20,350 bases of DNA, from NCBI GenBank assembly GCA_030587435.1, contig JAUQZC010000039.1, positions 1-20,350 on the forward strand, written 5' to 3'. The first letter of the stretch is position 1, and the number at the start of each line of letters is the position of its first letter. The position numbers and the translations under genes are program-made. The DNA is from Candidatus Baldrarchaeota archaeon (GTDB taxonomy: Archaea; Asgardarchaeota; Baldrarchaeia; Baldrarchaeales; DXJG01). The notes beneath the pieces were generated by a model that saw only the letters and a list, made by a program, of their open reading frames with translations, had not been told where the DNA came from and did not search any database. Shown one piece after another: positions 7,786 through 15,425 of this stretch.

Positions 7786-8196
7786 TCATCTTTTCCTTTT
7801 AACGTTTTTCTTAATAAATTTAATGATAGTTTTCAGCGGGGTTCCAGGACCAAAGACCTCAGCTATACCCGCCTCTTTAAGCTTTGGAACGTCGTCAGTT
7901 GGAATAATTCCACCTGCAATAACTAAAACATCGTTCATTCCCTTTTCTCTCAATAATTGTACTACTCTAGGCAGTAAAGTCATATGTGCTCCAGATAAAA
8001 TGCTTAAGCCAACAACATCAACATCTTCTTGTATCGCTGTTTCCACTATTTGTTCAGGTGTTTGTCTAAGCCCAGTGTAAATGACTTCCATTCCAGCGTC
8101 TCTAAGAGCTCTTGCAACAACTTTTGCCCCTCTATCATGTCCATCTAATCCAGGCTTAGCGATCAAAACCTTAATTTTCCTCTCAGTCAAACTCAT
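7786..8196 (-). CDS. mcmA2: B12-binding small subunit of split acyl-CoA mutase
   Basis: 136 residues corresponding to the C-terminal B12-binding domain of methylmalonyl-CoA mutase. It has the DxHxxG motif (DGHDRG, residues 18-23; His20 would be the lower axial cobalt ligand), the conserved LSILSGAH segment, and GGIIPTDDV near the C-terminus. In archaea and some bacteria this domain is a separate gene, as here. The ATG at 8196 has GGAGG a few bases upstream and lies 13 bases after the stop of the large subunit, indicating co-translation. Confidence 0.95.
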   Translation of the reverse strand: MSLTERKIKVLIAKPGLDGHDRGAKVVARALRDAGMEVIYTGLRQTPEQIVETAIQEDVDVVGLSILSGAHMTLLPRVVQLLREKGMNDVLVIAGGIIPTDDVPKLKEAGIAEVFGPGTPLKTIIKFIKKNVKRKR

Positions 8197-8209
8197 AGTT
8201 TGTCCTCCT

Positions 8210-9892
8210 TTAAAATATTATCAGTTCTTGATATTCACCGTAAACTTCCTTCAAAACACCCATAATTTCTCCAAGAGTCGCATAGGCTTTAACTGCGTTC
8301 AAAACATATGGCATAACATTTTCATTTCGTTCAGCTGCTTTCCTTAACTCGCTTAAAAGCCTCTTAACCCTCTCATTGTCCCTAGTTTCTTTAACCCTCT
8401 TTAACCTAGCCAATTGCACCCTAACAACCTCAGGGTCAACACGTAGTAACGGTATCTCTAACTTCTCGTTCTCGTCGATGTACTCATTTACACCAACAAT
8501 GATCCTCTTTTTCTCCTCTACCTCTTTCTGGAACCTATAGGCGCTCTCAGCAATCTCTCTCTGAGGGAATCCCTTCTTTACTGCCTCAATCATTCCACCC
8601 ATACTATCTATCCTATCAATATACTTCATAGCCTCCTCTTCCATCTTATCGGTAAGCCACTCCACATAGTAGGAGCCCGCTAAGGGATCAACAACATTTG
8701 CCACGCCGCTTTCATGAGCTATAATTTGCTGAGTTCTCAAGGCTATTCTCACTGCTTTCTCTGAAGGCAAAGCCCAAGCCTCATCCATACTATTCGTATG
8801 AAGGGATTGTGTACCGCCAAGAACAGCAGCTAAAGCTTGAATGGTAACTCTAATAATGTTGTTCTCAGGTTGCTGAGCAGTCAATGCGACTCCAGAAGTC
8901 TGCGTGTGAAATCTTAGCCACATGGATCTAGGTTTCTTAGCACCAAACCTTTCCTTCATTATTTTAGCCCACATACGTCTAGCAGCTCTAAACTTAGCAA
9001 TCTCCTCAAAGAAATCGTTGTGAGAAGCGAAGAAGAACGACAGTCTATGGGCAAACTCATCAACATCCATTCCTCTTTCCAGCATAGCCTCTACATAAGC
9101 TATACCATCGGCAATGGTAAATGCAAGTTCTTGAACGGCTGTGGCTCCCGCCTCCCTTATATGATAGCCACTAATGCTTATAGGATTCCATTTAGGTACA
9201 TTTTTGACACAGAATTCTATAACGTCTGTAACAAGTTTCACCGCTGGCTCAGGTGGAAATACATAAGATTTCTGCGCGATGAATTCTTTTAACGCGTCGT
9301 TTTGAACAGTCCCTCCAAGTTTATACATTGGTACACCTTGTTTTTCTCCAACAGCGATATACATTGAAAGAAGCACTGGAGTTGGAGCGTTTATGGTCAT
9401 ACTAGTCGTAACCTTGTCAAGAGGAATACCGTCAAAAATTATTTCCATGTCTGCAAGCGTGTCAACTGCTACGCCACAAATACCAATTTCATTAACAGCC
9501 ATGGGATGGTCTGAGTCTAATCCTATTATTGTTGGAAAATCAAAGGCCATACTGAGACCAGTCTCCCCCTCTTTCAAGAGATATTTGAATCTCTGATTGG
9601 TCTGTTCCGCTGTCCCATATCCAGCAAATTGACGCATAGTCCAGAAGCGGCCTCGGTACATTGTAGTGTGAATGCCACGCGTGAAAGGATATTCTCCAGG
9701 TAAACCTAGATCTCTAAAATAATCAAGACGTTGGACATCTAAGGGCGTATAAACACGTTTAACAGGTATTCCCGAAAGTGTCTTAAACTCTTTCTGTCTC
9801 TCTGGACGCCTTTTTATTTCTTCCTGAACGCATTCCCTCTCCCACTTTTCTATTTTCTTCTTTAACTCTTCAATAAATTCACTCCTAAACAC
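8210..9892 (-). CDS. Acyl-CoA mutase large subunit, isobutyryl-CoA mutase-like
   Basis: About 560 residues forming the catalytic TIM barrel of a B12-dependent acyl-CoA mutase, with the family landmarks [32 protein letters not shown] and [10 protein letters not shown]. It would normally be named methylmalonyl-CoA mutase. However, the position equal to Tyr89 of the Propionibacterium enzyme is Phe ([10 protein letters not shown]), and the position equal to Arg207 (human Arg228) is Gln ([15 protein letters not shown]). Those two replacements are the published difference between isobutyryl-CoA mutase and methylmalonyl-CoA mutase, because Tyr and Arg bind the extra carboxylate. The Ala in LSMAFD is kept, unlike 2-hydroxyisobutyryl-CoA mutase. 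GTG 9892 is preferred over GTG 9904 because GGTGGT at 9902-9897 fits a ribosome binding site. First gene of the operon. Confidence 0.88.
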   Translation of the reverse strand: MFRSEFIEELKKKIEKWERECVQEEIKRRPERQKEFKTLSGIPVKRVYTPLDVQRLDYFRDLGLPGEYPFTRGIHTTMYRGRFWTMRQFAGYGTAEQTNQRFKYLLKEGETGLSMAFDFPTIIGLDSDHPMAVNEIGICGVAVDTLADMEIIFDGIPLDKVTTSMTINAPTPVLLSMYIAVGEKQGVPMYKLGGTVQNDALKEFIAQKSYVFPPEPAVKLVTDVIEFCVKNVPKWNPISISGYHIREAGATAVQELAFTIADGIAYVEAMLERGMDVDEFAHRLSFFFASHNDFFEEIAKFRAARRMWAKIMKERFGAKKPRSMWLRFHTQTSGVALTAQQPENNIIRVTIQALAAVLGGTQSLHTNSMDEAWALPSEKAVRIALRTQQIIAHESGVANVVDPLAGSYYVEWLTDKMEEEAMKYIDRIDSMGGMIEAVKKGFPQREIAESAYRFQKEVEEKKRIIVGVNEYIDENEKLEIPLLRVDPEVVRVQLARLKRVKETRDNERVKRLLSELRKAAERNENVMPYVLNAVKAYATLGEIMGVLKEVYGEYQELIIF

Positions 9893-9935
9893 AACTACCA
9901 CCACTGAGAGGACTCTTTTGCCTTTCTTTGATATA

Positions 9936-9950
9936 TTCTTATATATTTAG
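9936..9950 (-). promoter_or_regulatory. Promoter of the acyl-CoA mutase operon
   Basis: Read on the minus strand, CTAAATATATAAGAA is a good TATA box. A start site about 25 bases downstream, near 9917, leaves about 25 bases of leader before the GTG at 9892. It would drive all four genes of the operon. Confidence 0.6.
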
Positions 9951-10030
9951 GTATTTAATGTATAGCTTTAAGAATTAAATTTTTCTCATTAGAAGAGGCG
10001 GTTCTTGAAAAATATATTTGAAGAAGATAA

Positions 10031-10156
10031 TGGAATAAAGGAGAATTTCTAACTATATGCAAAGGTGAGAGATTAGCTGCGTTAGTTCCAGTAGGGTTGA
10101 ACAACGGTAAATCCTCACAACTAGTGAAGTTATTTTTTCAGGTAGCTACGTTCTAA
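10031..10156 (+). pseudogene. Possible remnant of a Phd/YefM-type antitoxin
   Basis: An open stretch without a start codon encodes KGEFLTICKGERLAALVPV and then unrelated residues up to a TAA at 10154-10156. The spacing resembles the conserved centre of prevent-host-death antitoxins (a KGE segment, a strand ending in Thr, then GxxxAxLVP). An N-terminal half in frame is missing. It overlaps the 3' end of panE on the other strand. Chance similarity is quite possible. Confidence 0.2.
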
Positions 10157-11053
10157 ACCCTTAATTAAGTTTGTTAGTATTTCGTTTACTGTTACAGAGA
10201 CCCCTATTTGTTTTCCAATACGTACAACGGCTCCATTTATAACGTCAATTTCGGTAGGACGTTGCCGCTCTACATCTTGAAGCATTGAAGATTTATTGGT
10301 CGCCGTCTTTTTAGCGACATCTATGACGTATGCGATGGGATCATCAACTAGCAACTTTATTTTAAGAGTTTTTGCTACTTCATAGGCTTCGCGAACTGCC
10401 ATCTCCATAATGGCTCTAGTTTCTGGGTTTTCAACAATTTCACCATTTCTTAACCTCGTAAGCGCGGTAACAGGATTTATGCCTATATTTGCCATAAGTT
10501 TGGTCCATACAACTCCTCGAACATCTGGTGAAGCTTCAGCTTCTAAATTGGCTCTATTAAGTATTTCAACAACATGTTTCACCTCTTCAGTGATTCCTCC
10601 ACGTGGGTCTCCAATCACAGTTTTACCACGTCCCGCATGGTACACCTCTCCAGGACCTAGCATAGTTGCACCATGTCCTGTTACACCAACAAGCACACGG
10701 GACGTTCCAGATAATTGTTCAAGCATTTTAACGTCTATAAGTCCATTCTGGATCGTGAGGAGAATAGTATTAGGGGTAAATATGGATCTATACGTTGTGA
10801 TGGCATCTTTAGTATTATATGCTTTAACCGCAAGAATTACAAGATCCGCCGTTCTAACGTCTTTAGCATCAGTAGTTGCCCTAACTCTAATATAACGGTC
10901 TCCACTCACTCCCGTTATATGTAGCCCCTTGTTATTGATAGCTTCAACATGTTCACGCCATACGTCTAAAAGGATCACATCCTCTCCCGCCTCAGCTAGA
11001 TGTCCTCCAAATATACTACCCATTGCTCCAGCACCCAAAACGACGATTTTCAT
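10130..11053 (-). CDS. panE: 2-dehydropantoate 2-reductase (ketopantoate reductase)
   Basis: 307 residues, the family's usual length. It reduces ketopantoate to pantoate with NAD(P)H in coenzyme A biosynthesis. The N-terminal Rossmann motif VVLGAGAMGS (residues 4-13) binds the nucleotide. IQNG (101-104), Lys185 in VWTKLMANIGINPVTAL and Glu268 in PTEIDVINGAV match the positions of the catalytic Lys and substrate-binding Asn and Glu in characterised PanE. The ATG at 11053 follows a GGAGGG site. It lies 51 bases after panB on the same strand, so the two consecutive steps are probably co-transcribed. The archaeal pantoate kinase and phosphopantothenate synthetase are not in the window. Confidence 0.93.
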   Translation of the reverse strand: MKIVVLGAGAMGSIFGGHLAEAGEDVILLDVWREHVEAINNKGLHITGVSGDRYIRVRATTDAKDVRTADLVILAVKAYNTKDAITTYRSIFTPNTILLTIQNGLIDVKMLEQLSGTSRVLVGVTGHGATMLGPGEVYHAGRGKTVIGDPRGGITEEVKHVVEILNRANLEAEASPDVRGVVWTKLMANIGINPVTALTRLRNGEIVENPETRAIMEMAVREAYEVAKTLKIKLLVDDPIAYVIDVAKKTATNKSSMLQDVERQRPTEIDVINGAVVRIGKQIGVSVTVNEILTNLIKGLERSYLKK

Positions 11054-11104
11054 AAACCGCCCTCCTTTATACTATTTCCTGTGAAATAGCTTAAATTAGA
11101 GTTT

Positions 11105-11953
11105 TTATTCAAATTTACTTGTAAGTTTTTTATATTCGTCATATTTCATGTGAATAGTATGCTTTTCCTCTGGAAATTTACCATCCCTGACTTCATTAGC
11201 AAATTGTTTAATAGCATTCAGCATCACTTGAGCTACCTCCGCATAGCGTTTAGCAAAGTGCGGCTCGATACCGAAGGTCATGCCTACAAGATCGTGAAGA
11301 ACCAACACTTGCCCATCACAGTACGGGCCTGACCCTATTCCTATCGTAGGTATTTTTAACTCTTCAGTTATAACTTTAGCCACTTCAGCTGCTGTAAACT
11401 CTAAAACTACTCCGTAAGCCCCTGCTTCTTCCAAAGACTTGGCATCTTCAATGATATCCATAGCACTTTCAGCATCTACACCTTGAACTTTATATCCTCC
11501 CAGCATTGTGGCACGCTGCGGCGTTAATCCTATGTGACCAAGAACTGGTATACCTGCCCGTACAATTGCCTTAACGATATGCGCTACTTCTCGCCCTCCT
11601 TCTAACTTAACTGTATCTACACCGGATTCCTTAATAATTCTACATGCATTGAACACTGCTTGTTCCGGGTTAAGATAAGTGCCAAACGGCATATCTCCAA
11701 CTATTAAGGGACGTTTAGCCCCTCTCACTACCGCCTTTGCATGATGTATAATATCATCTATTGTTACTGGTATGGTATTTTCATAGCCTAGTTCAACTAC
11801 GCCCACAGAGTCACCTACTAATATAATATCAACTCCCGCTCGATCAGCTATAATAGCCGAAGGATAATCGTAAGCTGTCACCATAACAATTTTTTCGCCA
11901 CGTTCTTTCATTTTCTTAAGCTTAGGGACTGTAACTTTTTTAGATATGCTCAT
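11105..11953 (-). CDS. panB: 3-methyl-2-oxobutanoate hydroxymethyltransferase
   Basis: 282 residues. It adds a hydroxymethyl group from methylene-tetrahydrofolate (or tetrahydromethanopterin in archaea) to ketoisovalerate, giving ketopantoate. Family motifs are clear: MVTAYDYPSA (24-33), LVGDSVG with the Mg-binding Asp48 (46-52), GDMPFGTY with Asp87 (86-93), KLEGG with Glu118 (116-120), GHIGLTPQ (139-146), and the catalytic Glu185 in VLEFTAAE. The ATG at 11953 is preceded by GGAGGTGATTGA, a near-perfect ribosome binding site. It lies 83 bases after the LpxC-like gene and immediately upstream of panE. Confidence 0.96.
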   Translation of the reverse strand: MSISKKVTVPKLKKMKERGEKIVMVTAYDYPSAIIADRAGVDIILVGDSVGVVELGYENTIPVTIDDIIHHAKAVVRGAKRPLIVGDMPFGTYLNPEQAVFNACRIIKESGVDTVKLEGGREVAHIVKAIVRAGIPVLGHIGLTPQRATMLGGYKVQGVDAESAMDIIEDAKSLEEAGAYGVVLEFTAAEVAKVITEELKIPTIGIGSGPYCDGQVLVLHDLVGMTFGIEPHFAKRYAEVAQVMLNAIKQFANEVRDGKFPEEKHTIHMKYDEYKKLTSKFE

Positions 11954-12036
11954 TCAATCACCTCCAACATAACTTAGATATCACCTCTTTAGAGTTAGAA
12001 ATTACATTAAAACTCGGCAATGCCGTTTTTAAATCG

Positions 12037-12795
12037 TTAATGTTCTTTTGCCCGTGTTACACCAGCCTTTTTGCATGCAGTGATGGTTAATGTATGTATG
12101 GAGCCCCATACCTCTACCTTCACGTAACCGTTATCTACGCCACCAGTTCCTGCGATATCTCCTATTAAATCTCCTAATGTGTGATAGGCGGTTTCTTCTG
12201 TCAAACCCTTAAGGAATGGTGTTATGGCTCCGGCTACTTTTCTCCTGAGTTTCGGCTCGAGTCCAGAATATACACCTAATACTGTTTCTATCGGGTCGAA
12301 TTGTCCAAATTTGAGGTATATCTGTAAACCAGTTCCCACGGGGGCAGGTTCAATAATTATCTTTCCGTGAGGATTAGAAAATTCCACCTTCTTTGCCACT
12401 GTTGTCTCCTCTTTTACAATACCTGAACGTTTTATACCAACTTTCTCAATAGCCTCCACTAAGCCTCCACTTATTCTACCAGTAGGTGGACCTAATACAG
12501 CGTTTGGCTTTAATCCCAGAGAATATGCTGAACGGTCTTCAGGTCTAGCAAAATCCCACTCCTTTCGAATCCCTACGACTTCAGCGTCATGCACTCCGCA
12601 CATCTTAAGGCTGGCTAAGGGATGTTCGCATATGTATGCTCTATAGCCGTTCGCTGCCATGTCTACTCTAAAGAGATTATGAACTACATGAGCAGGTGAA
12701 ACAGGAATATTGTTGAGAGTAATTCCGGTTCCTCTGGCAGGCCTTACCTCTAATATATCAGTTTTAACAATATTCTTAACCGTCTGTCTATACAT
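12037..12795 (-). CDS. LpxC-superfamily zinc deacetylase, divergent archaeal form
   Basis: 252 residues, shorter than bacterial LpxC (about 300). The two-domain LpxC pattern is readable. Domain 1 has EVRPARGTGI (16-25), CEHPLASLKMCGVHDAEV (56-73; bacterial EHLLAAL...GIDNxxI) and GRISGGLVEAIEKVG (106-120; bacterial DGSAxPFVxAI). Domain 2 has IIIEPAPVGTGLQIYLKF (147-163). The catalytic set is complete: Glu57 (E. coli Glu78, general base), His58 (His79), His205 and Asp209 in HTLGDLIGD (His238, Asp242), and His234 in GSIHTL (His265). Bacterial LpxC deacetylates UDP-3-O-acyl-GlcNAc for lipid A, which archaea are not known to make, so the substrate is unknown; an N-acetylated nucleotide sugar is one guess. 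The ATG overlaps the end of the M20-like gene by eight bases. Confidence 0.75.
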   Translation of the reverse strand: MYRQTVKNIVKTDILEVRPARGTGITLNNIPVSPAHVVHNLFRVDMAANGYRAYICEHPLASLKMCGVHDAEVVGIRKEWDFARPEDRSAYSLGLKPNAVLGPPTGRISGGLVEAIEKVGIKRSGIVKEETTVAKKVEFSNPHGKIIIEPAPVGTGLQIYLKFGQFDPIETVLGVYSGLEPKLRRKVAGAITPFLKGLTEETAYHTLGDLIGDIAGTGGVDNGYVKVEVWGSIHTLTITACKKAGVTRAKEH

Positions 12796-13960
12796 GTTTT
12801 CTACCCTCCATCAACCTTCTGTATACCTTGGATGCCATCATCAAATCGTTCACATTTACCCATTCATCCGTTCTGTATGAAAGTTTAAAGTCTCCCGGTC
12901 CAAAGGTCACAACTTCAGTTGCTAATCCTAGTTTCATCATTAAGTGAGCGGCCGCTGGGTATGGGAACCATTCATAGAGAGGGAAATAGCCTGTTACGTC
13001 CAGTATTATTTTTTCGAGTTCTTTAACGATCCAAGCATTAGGATTTCCAGTGAAGAAGGGAATTTCATCTAATATTTCTATAGTGGCATCCTTTAATCCA
13101 GGTTTAGAATTCAAATCATTTGCCACTTTTTCAGCAGAATAATTAGGAGGTAATGTTACGCAAACATCTATCTCCACTTCAACTGGAGTATGTATTCTGG
13201 CTTCGTTCTTTATCCTTACTCCTATGGGAGTTAATGTGGGCATCCCAAGAAGGAATGCTGTAAGAAGATCCTCTGCTGCCTCTTTAGGTCGGGTCGGATA
13301 ATACTTGTGAGTTGGCCACATCTCTTGAAGAATCGATATAATTTTAGGAATTTTCAAAAGGGGATTATCGCCATACCAGGAGAGAGATGGATGTGCATGG
13401 CGTTCCCTAATTTTAACTCTAAGATTCGCTCTTCCCACTTGAGAAATACATACTAACGGAACAGACCACTCTGATATAGTAGAAGTTGGAGCCACTATAA
13501 GGGCAGACCCTTTACCAAACCCACTATGACTTCAAGACTCCGGTAACCACTTTCTCCATCAGGAAGTGCCAAAAGGAAGACATCTCTCTGGTTTTATTCC
13601 CTCAGAAACTAAATCTGCTAGAGCTACCGCAACCGAGGCAAGCCCTCCTTTACCTTTAAGCACATTTCCTTCTATTTGGCCTGAAAAAGGTGGAAAACTC
13701 CAAAATTCTTCAGGACCAGGTGGTGCCACGTCTAAGTGTGTCACAAAGATAAGTGGGTTCTTTTTTTCTCGCCCTTCTGCCTTAGCTATTATAACTGGAT
13801 TGTCTTCATATGAAATTTCCTCTAAATATATGTTTTTCTTTTCTAAGAATTGGACTAGCTGTTTTGCTGTATCTTCTACATTTGGTGTGGAAATTAAAGA
13901 CTGCGCCAACTTTATTACGTCTTCCTCTCTCAAACTGTAATCCCCCGTCAGTTTTAACAT
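12788..13960 (-). pseudogene. M20 peptidase-like gene, two compensating frameshifts, lost ligands
   Basis: The N-terminal part (13960-13559) has FVTHLDVAPPG and WSFPPFSGQIEGN, typical of the M20/ArgE/LysK catalytic domain. The C-terminal part (from about 13510 to 12788) has ERHAHPSLSWYGDNPL and FGPGDFKLSYRTDEW. They are in the same frame, but the join is read in another frame (LALPDGESGYRSLEVIVGLVKG, about 13575-13511). One extra base in CCTTTT (13576-13571) and one missing base in AAAGGG (13513-13508) explain this. The usual GRGxxDxKG motif is shortened to KGKGGLAS (no bridging Asp), DEE is DGE (no catalytic Glu), and the C-terminal His is replaced (KLSYRTDEW, where LysK-like proteins have KLDHT). 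So even a repaired product may be inactive. A pseudoenzyme partner is the alternative. Confidence 0.7.
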
Positions 13961-14030
13961 AAATATTTTTCATGCTACCATTTCAAGACTGAGTTTCCAA
14001 ACTTCTTAAAGCTTAAATATTATTGGAAAA

Positions 14031-15305
14031 TCAAGAGGTTCCAAGAAGTTTCATCGTAGCTAATGCCATAACCTTAACAGAGTTAATTAGATCGTCAATT
14101 AGCACATATTCATCCGTGACATGTGCTTGCGTGAGAATTCCTGGTCCATACACAATGCACTGCTGTATTCCACCATCATGAACGACAAAGCGCTGGTCAT
14201 CGAAGCCTGGACTCAAAACAAATTTAGGTTCTTTTCCTAATACATTCTTTATTACTTCAGAAAATACCTTTACCACCTCTGTGTCCGTAGGAACCAGTAC
14301 GGGCTTTACCTCCGTGATCTTTCTTATTTCGTACCGAAGTTGGGGATCTTCCTTTTTCAACTCAGAAAATGCGTTTAAGATCTCCATCCAAGCATCTTCA
14401 ACATCCTCTTCCGGTATAAGCCTCCTATCAAATTTAACTATACACTCATCTGGAACCACATTTACCTTCACGCCAGCTTGAATAATCGTGGGAGTCAAAG
14501 AAGAGGTCTGTGCTTCTGGTGGCACCACAGGTAACTTGGTTTTCCTTTTTTCTATTTTTGGTCTTAGCTGCTGATTAACTTTATTCAGAAGCATTACCAT
14601 CCTATCTATAGCATTGATTCCAAGTTTAGGCATACAACCATGAGCCTTTTTACCATAAGTCTTAACTTCAAACCACATAGCACCTCTATGCCCGATGCAT
14701 ATTCTATCAACATTCAAACATTCAGTGATAATACAATAGTCTACCTTATCGGAAGTTAAATAACCCTTATTTACTAGGTATCCGACTCCTGCAAAACCTC
14801 CGGTTTCCTCATCTACCGTAGCGCTTTGTTCTACAGTTCCCTTCAGTTTAAATCCAGCTCTTCTAATTGCTTCAATAGCAAATATTTGAGCTGCAATACC
14901 AGATTTTTGATCACTTGACCCCCTTCCATATATTCGTCCGTTCTTGATTACAGCACCATATGGATCTACAGACCACCCTGTTCCCGCTGGAACTACATCA
15001 AAATGCCCATTAAAATGAATAACAGGTTTCTCAGAGACGCCTTTAAGCCTACCTATCACATTTATCCTAGGAAGCCCCTCTCCTTCTGGAGCCAATTTCT
15101 CCAATAGCTCTTCGGGAACCTCTACGTATTCCACTTCATAACCAAACTCTTCAAGTCTTTTTCCGACAAATTCAGCAAATTCGGGATAATTCCTACCAGG
15201 AGGGTTCTCTGTCGGTATTTTTATTAGGTCTTGTGTGAACTTTATGATTTCGTCTTGCATCTCCTCTACTTGACGAAAGACTCTCTCAACATTCTCATGT
15301 AACAT
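14031..15305 (-). CDS. M20 family metallo-deacylase (ArgE/DapE-like)
   Basis: 424 residues, full length. It is predicted to hydrolyse an N-acyl or peptide amide bond using two zinc ions. All M20 residues are visible: His101 and Asp103 in GHFDVVPAG, bridging Asp132 in GRGSSDQKSG, catalytic Glu166 and ligand Glu167 in DEETGG, ligand Glu195 (ITECLN), His222 of the dimerisation domain (AHGCMPKLGINA), and His395 in TQAHVTDEY. Substrate is not determinable: acetylornithine, succinyl-diaminopimelate, carnosine-type dipeptides or N-acyl amino acids are possible. The ATG at 15305 has GGTG upstream and a TATA box at 15326-15340. It is the first gene of the minus-strand run and is divergent from the ECF transporter genes. 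Confidence 0.9.
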   Translation of the reverse strand: MLHENVERVFRQVEEMQDEIIKFTQDLIKIPTENPPGRNYPEFAEFVGKRLEEFGYEVEYVEVPEELLEKLAPEGEGLPRINVIGRLKGVSEKPVIHFNGHFDVVPAGTGWSVDPYGAVIKNGRIYGRGSSDQKSGIAAQIFAIEAIRRAGFKLKGTVEQSATVDEETGGFAGVGYLVNKGYLTSDKVDYCIITECLNVDRICIGHRGAMWFEVKTYGKKAHGCMPKLGINAIDRMVMLLNKVNQQLRPKIEKRKTKLPVVPPEAQTSSLTPTIIQAGVKVNVVPDECIVKFDRRLIPEEDVEDAWMEILNAFSELKKEDPQLRYEIRKITEVKPVLVPTDTEVVKVFSEVIKNVLGKEPKFVLSPGFDDQRFVVHDGGIQQCIVYGPGILTQAHVTDEYVLIDDLINSVKVMALATMKLLGTS

Positions 15306-15325
15306 TACTTAACACCTCTGCTCCA

Positions 15326-15340
15326 TATTTTATATTTGGA
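15326..15340 (-). promoter_or_regulatory. Putative promoter of the M20 gene run
   Basis: On the minus strand, TCCAAATATAAAATA is a good archaeal TATA box about 25-30 bases before the ATG at 15305, implying a leaderless or nearly leaderless message. Confidence 0.5.
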
Positions 15341-15390
15341 CATTTTCCACACAGCCACACACTTTGGATGATTATTTTACAACATTACAA

Positions 15391-15404
15391 CATAATATTT
15401 AAAA
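15391..15404 (+). promoter_or_regulatory. Putative promoter of the ECF transporter genes
   Basis: CATAATATTTAAAA resembles a TATA box and would place the start site near 15423-15427, just where the readable part of the first ATPase begins. This suggests that the promoter is retained although the N-terminal coding sequence is missing. Confidence 0.35.
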
Positions 15405-15425
15405 GTTATCGAATCGATACCATAA

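Noticed and set aside
8210..9892. Plain methylmalonyl-CoA mutase annotation
   Set aside because: The two carboxylate-binding residues that define that specificity are replaced by Phe and Gln.
10410..10895. 161-residue forward frame
   Set aside because: Antisense to panE, whose motifs are clear; the Ser/Thr/Pro-rich translation is a shadow.
12015..12025. CGGCAATGCCG palindrome after the LpxC-like gene as a terminator
   Set aside because: The stem is only four or five pairs with almost no loop; too weak to call, although a short T-run follows on the minus strand.
13566..13940. 124-residue forward frame
   Set aside because: Antisense to the N-terminal part of the M20-like gene; no recognisable motif.
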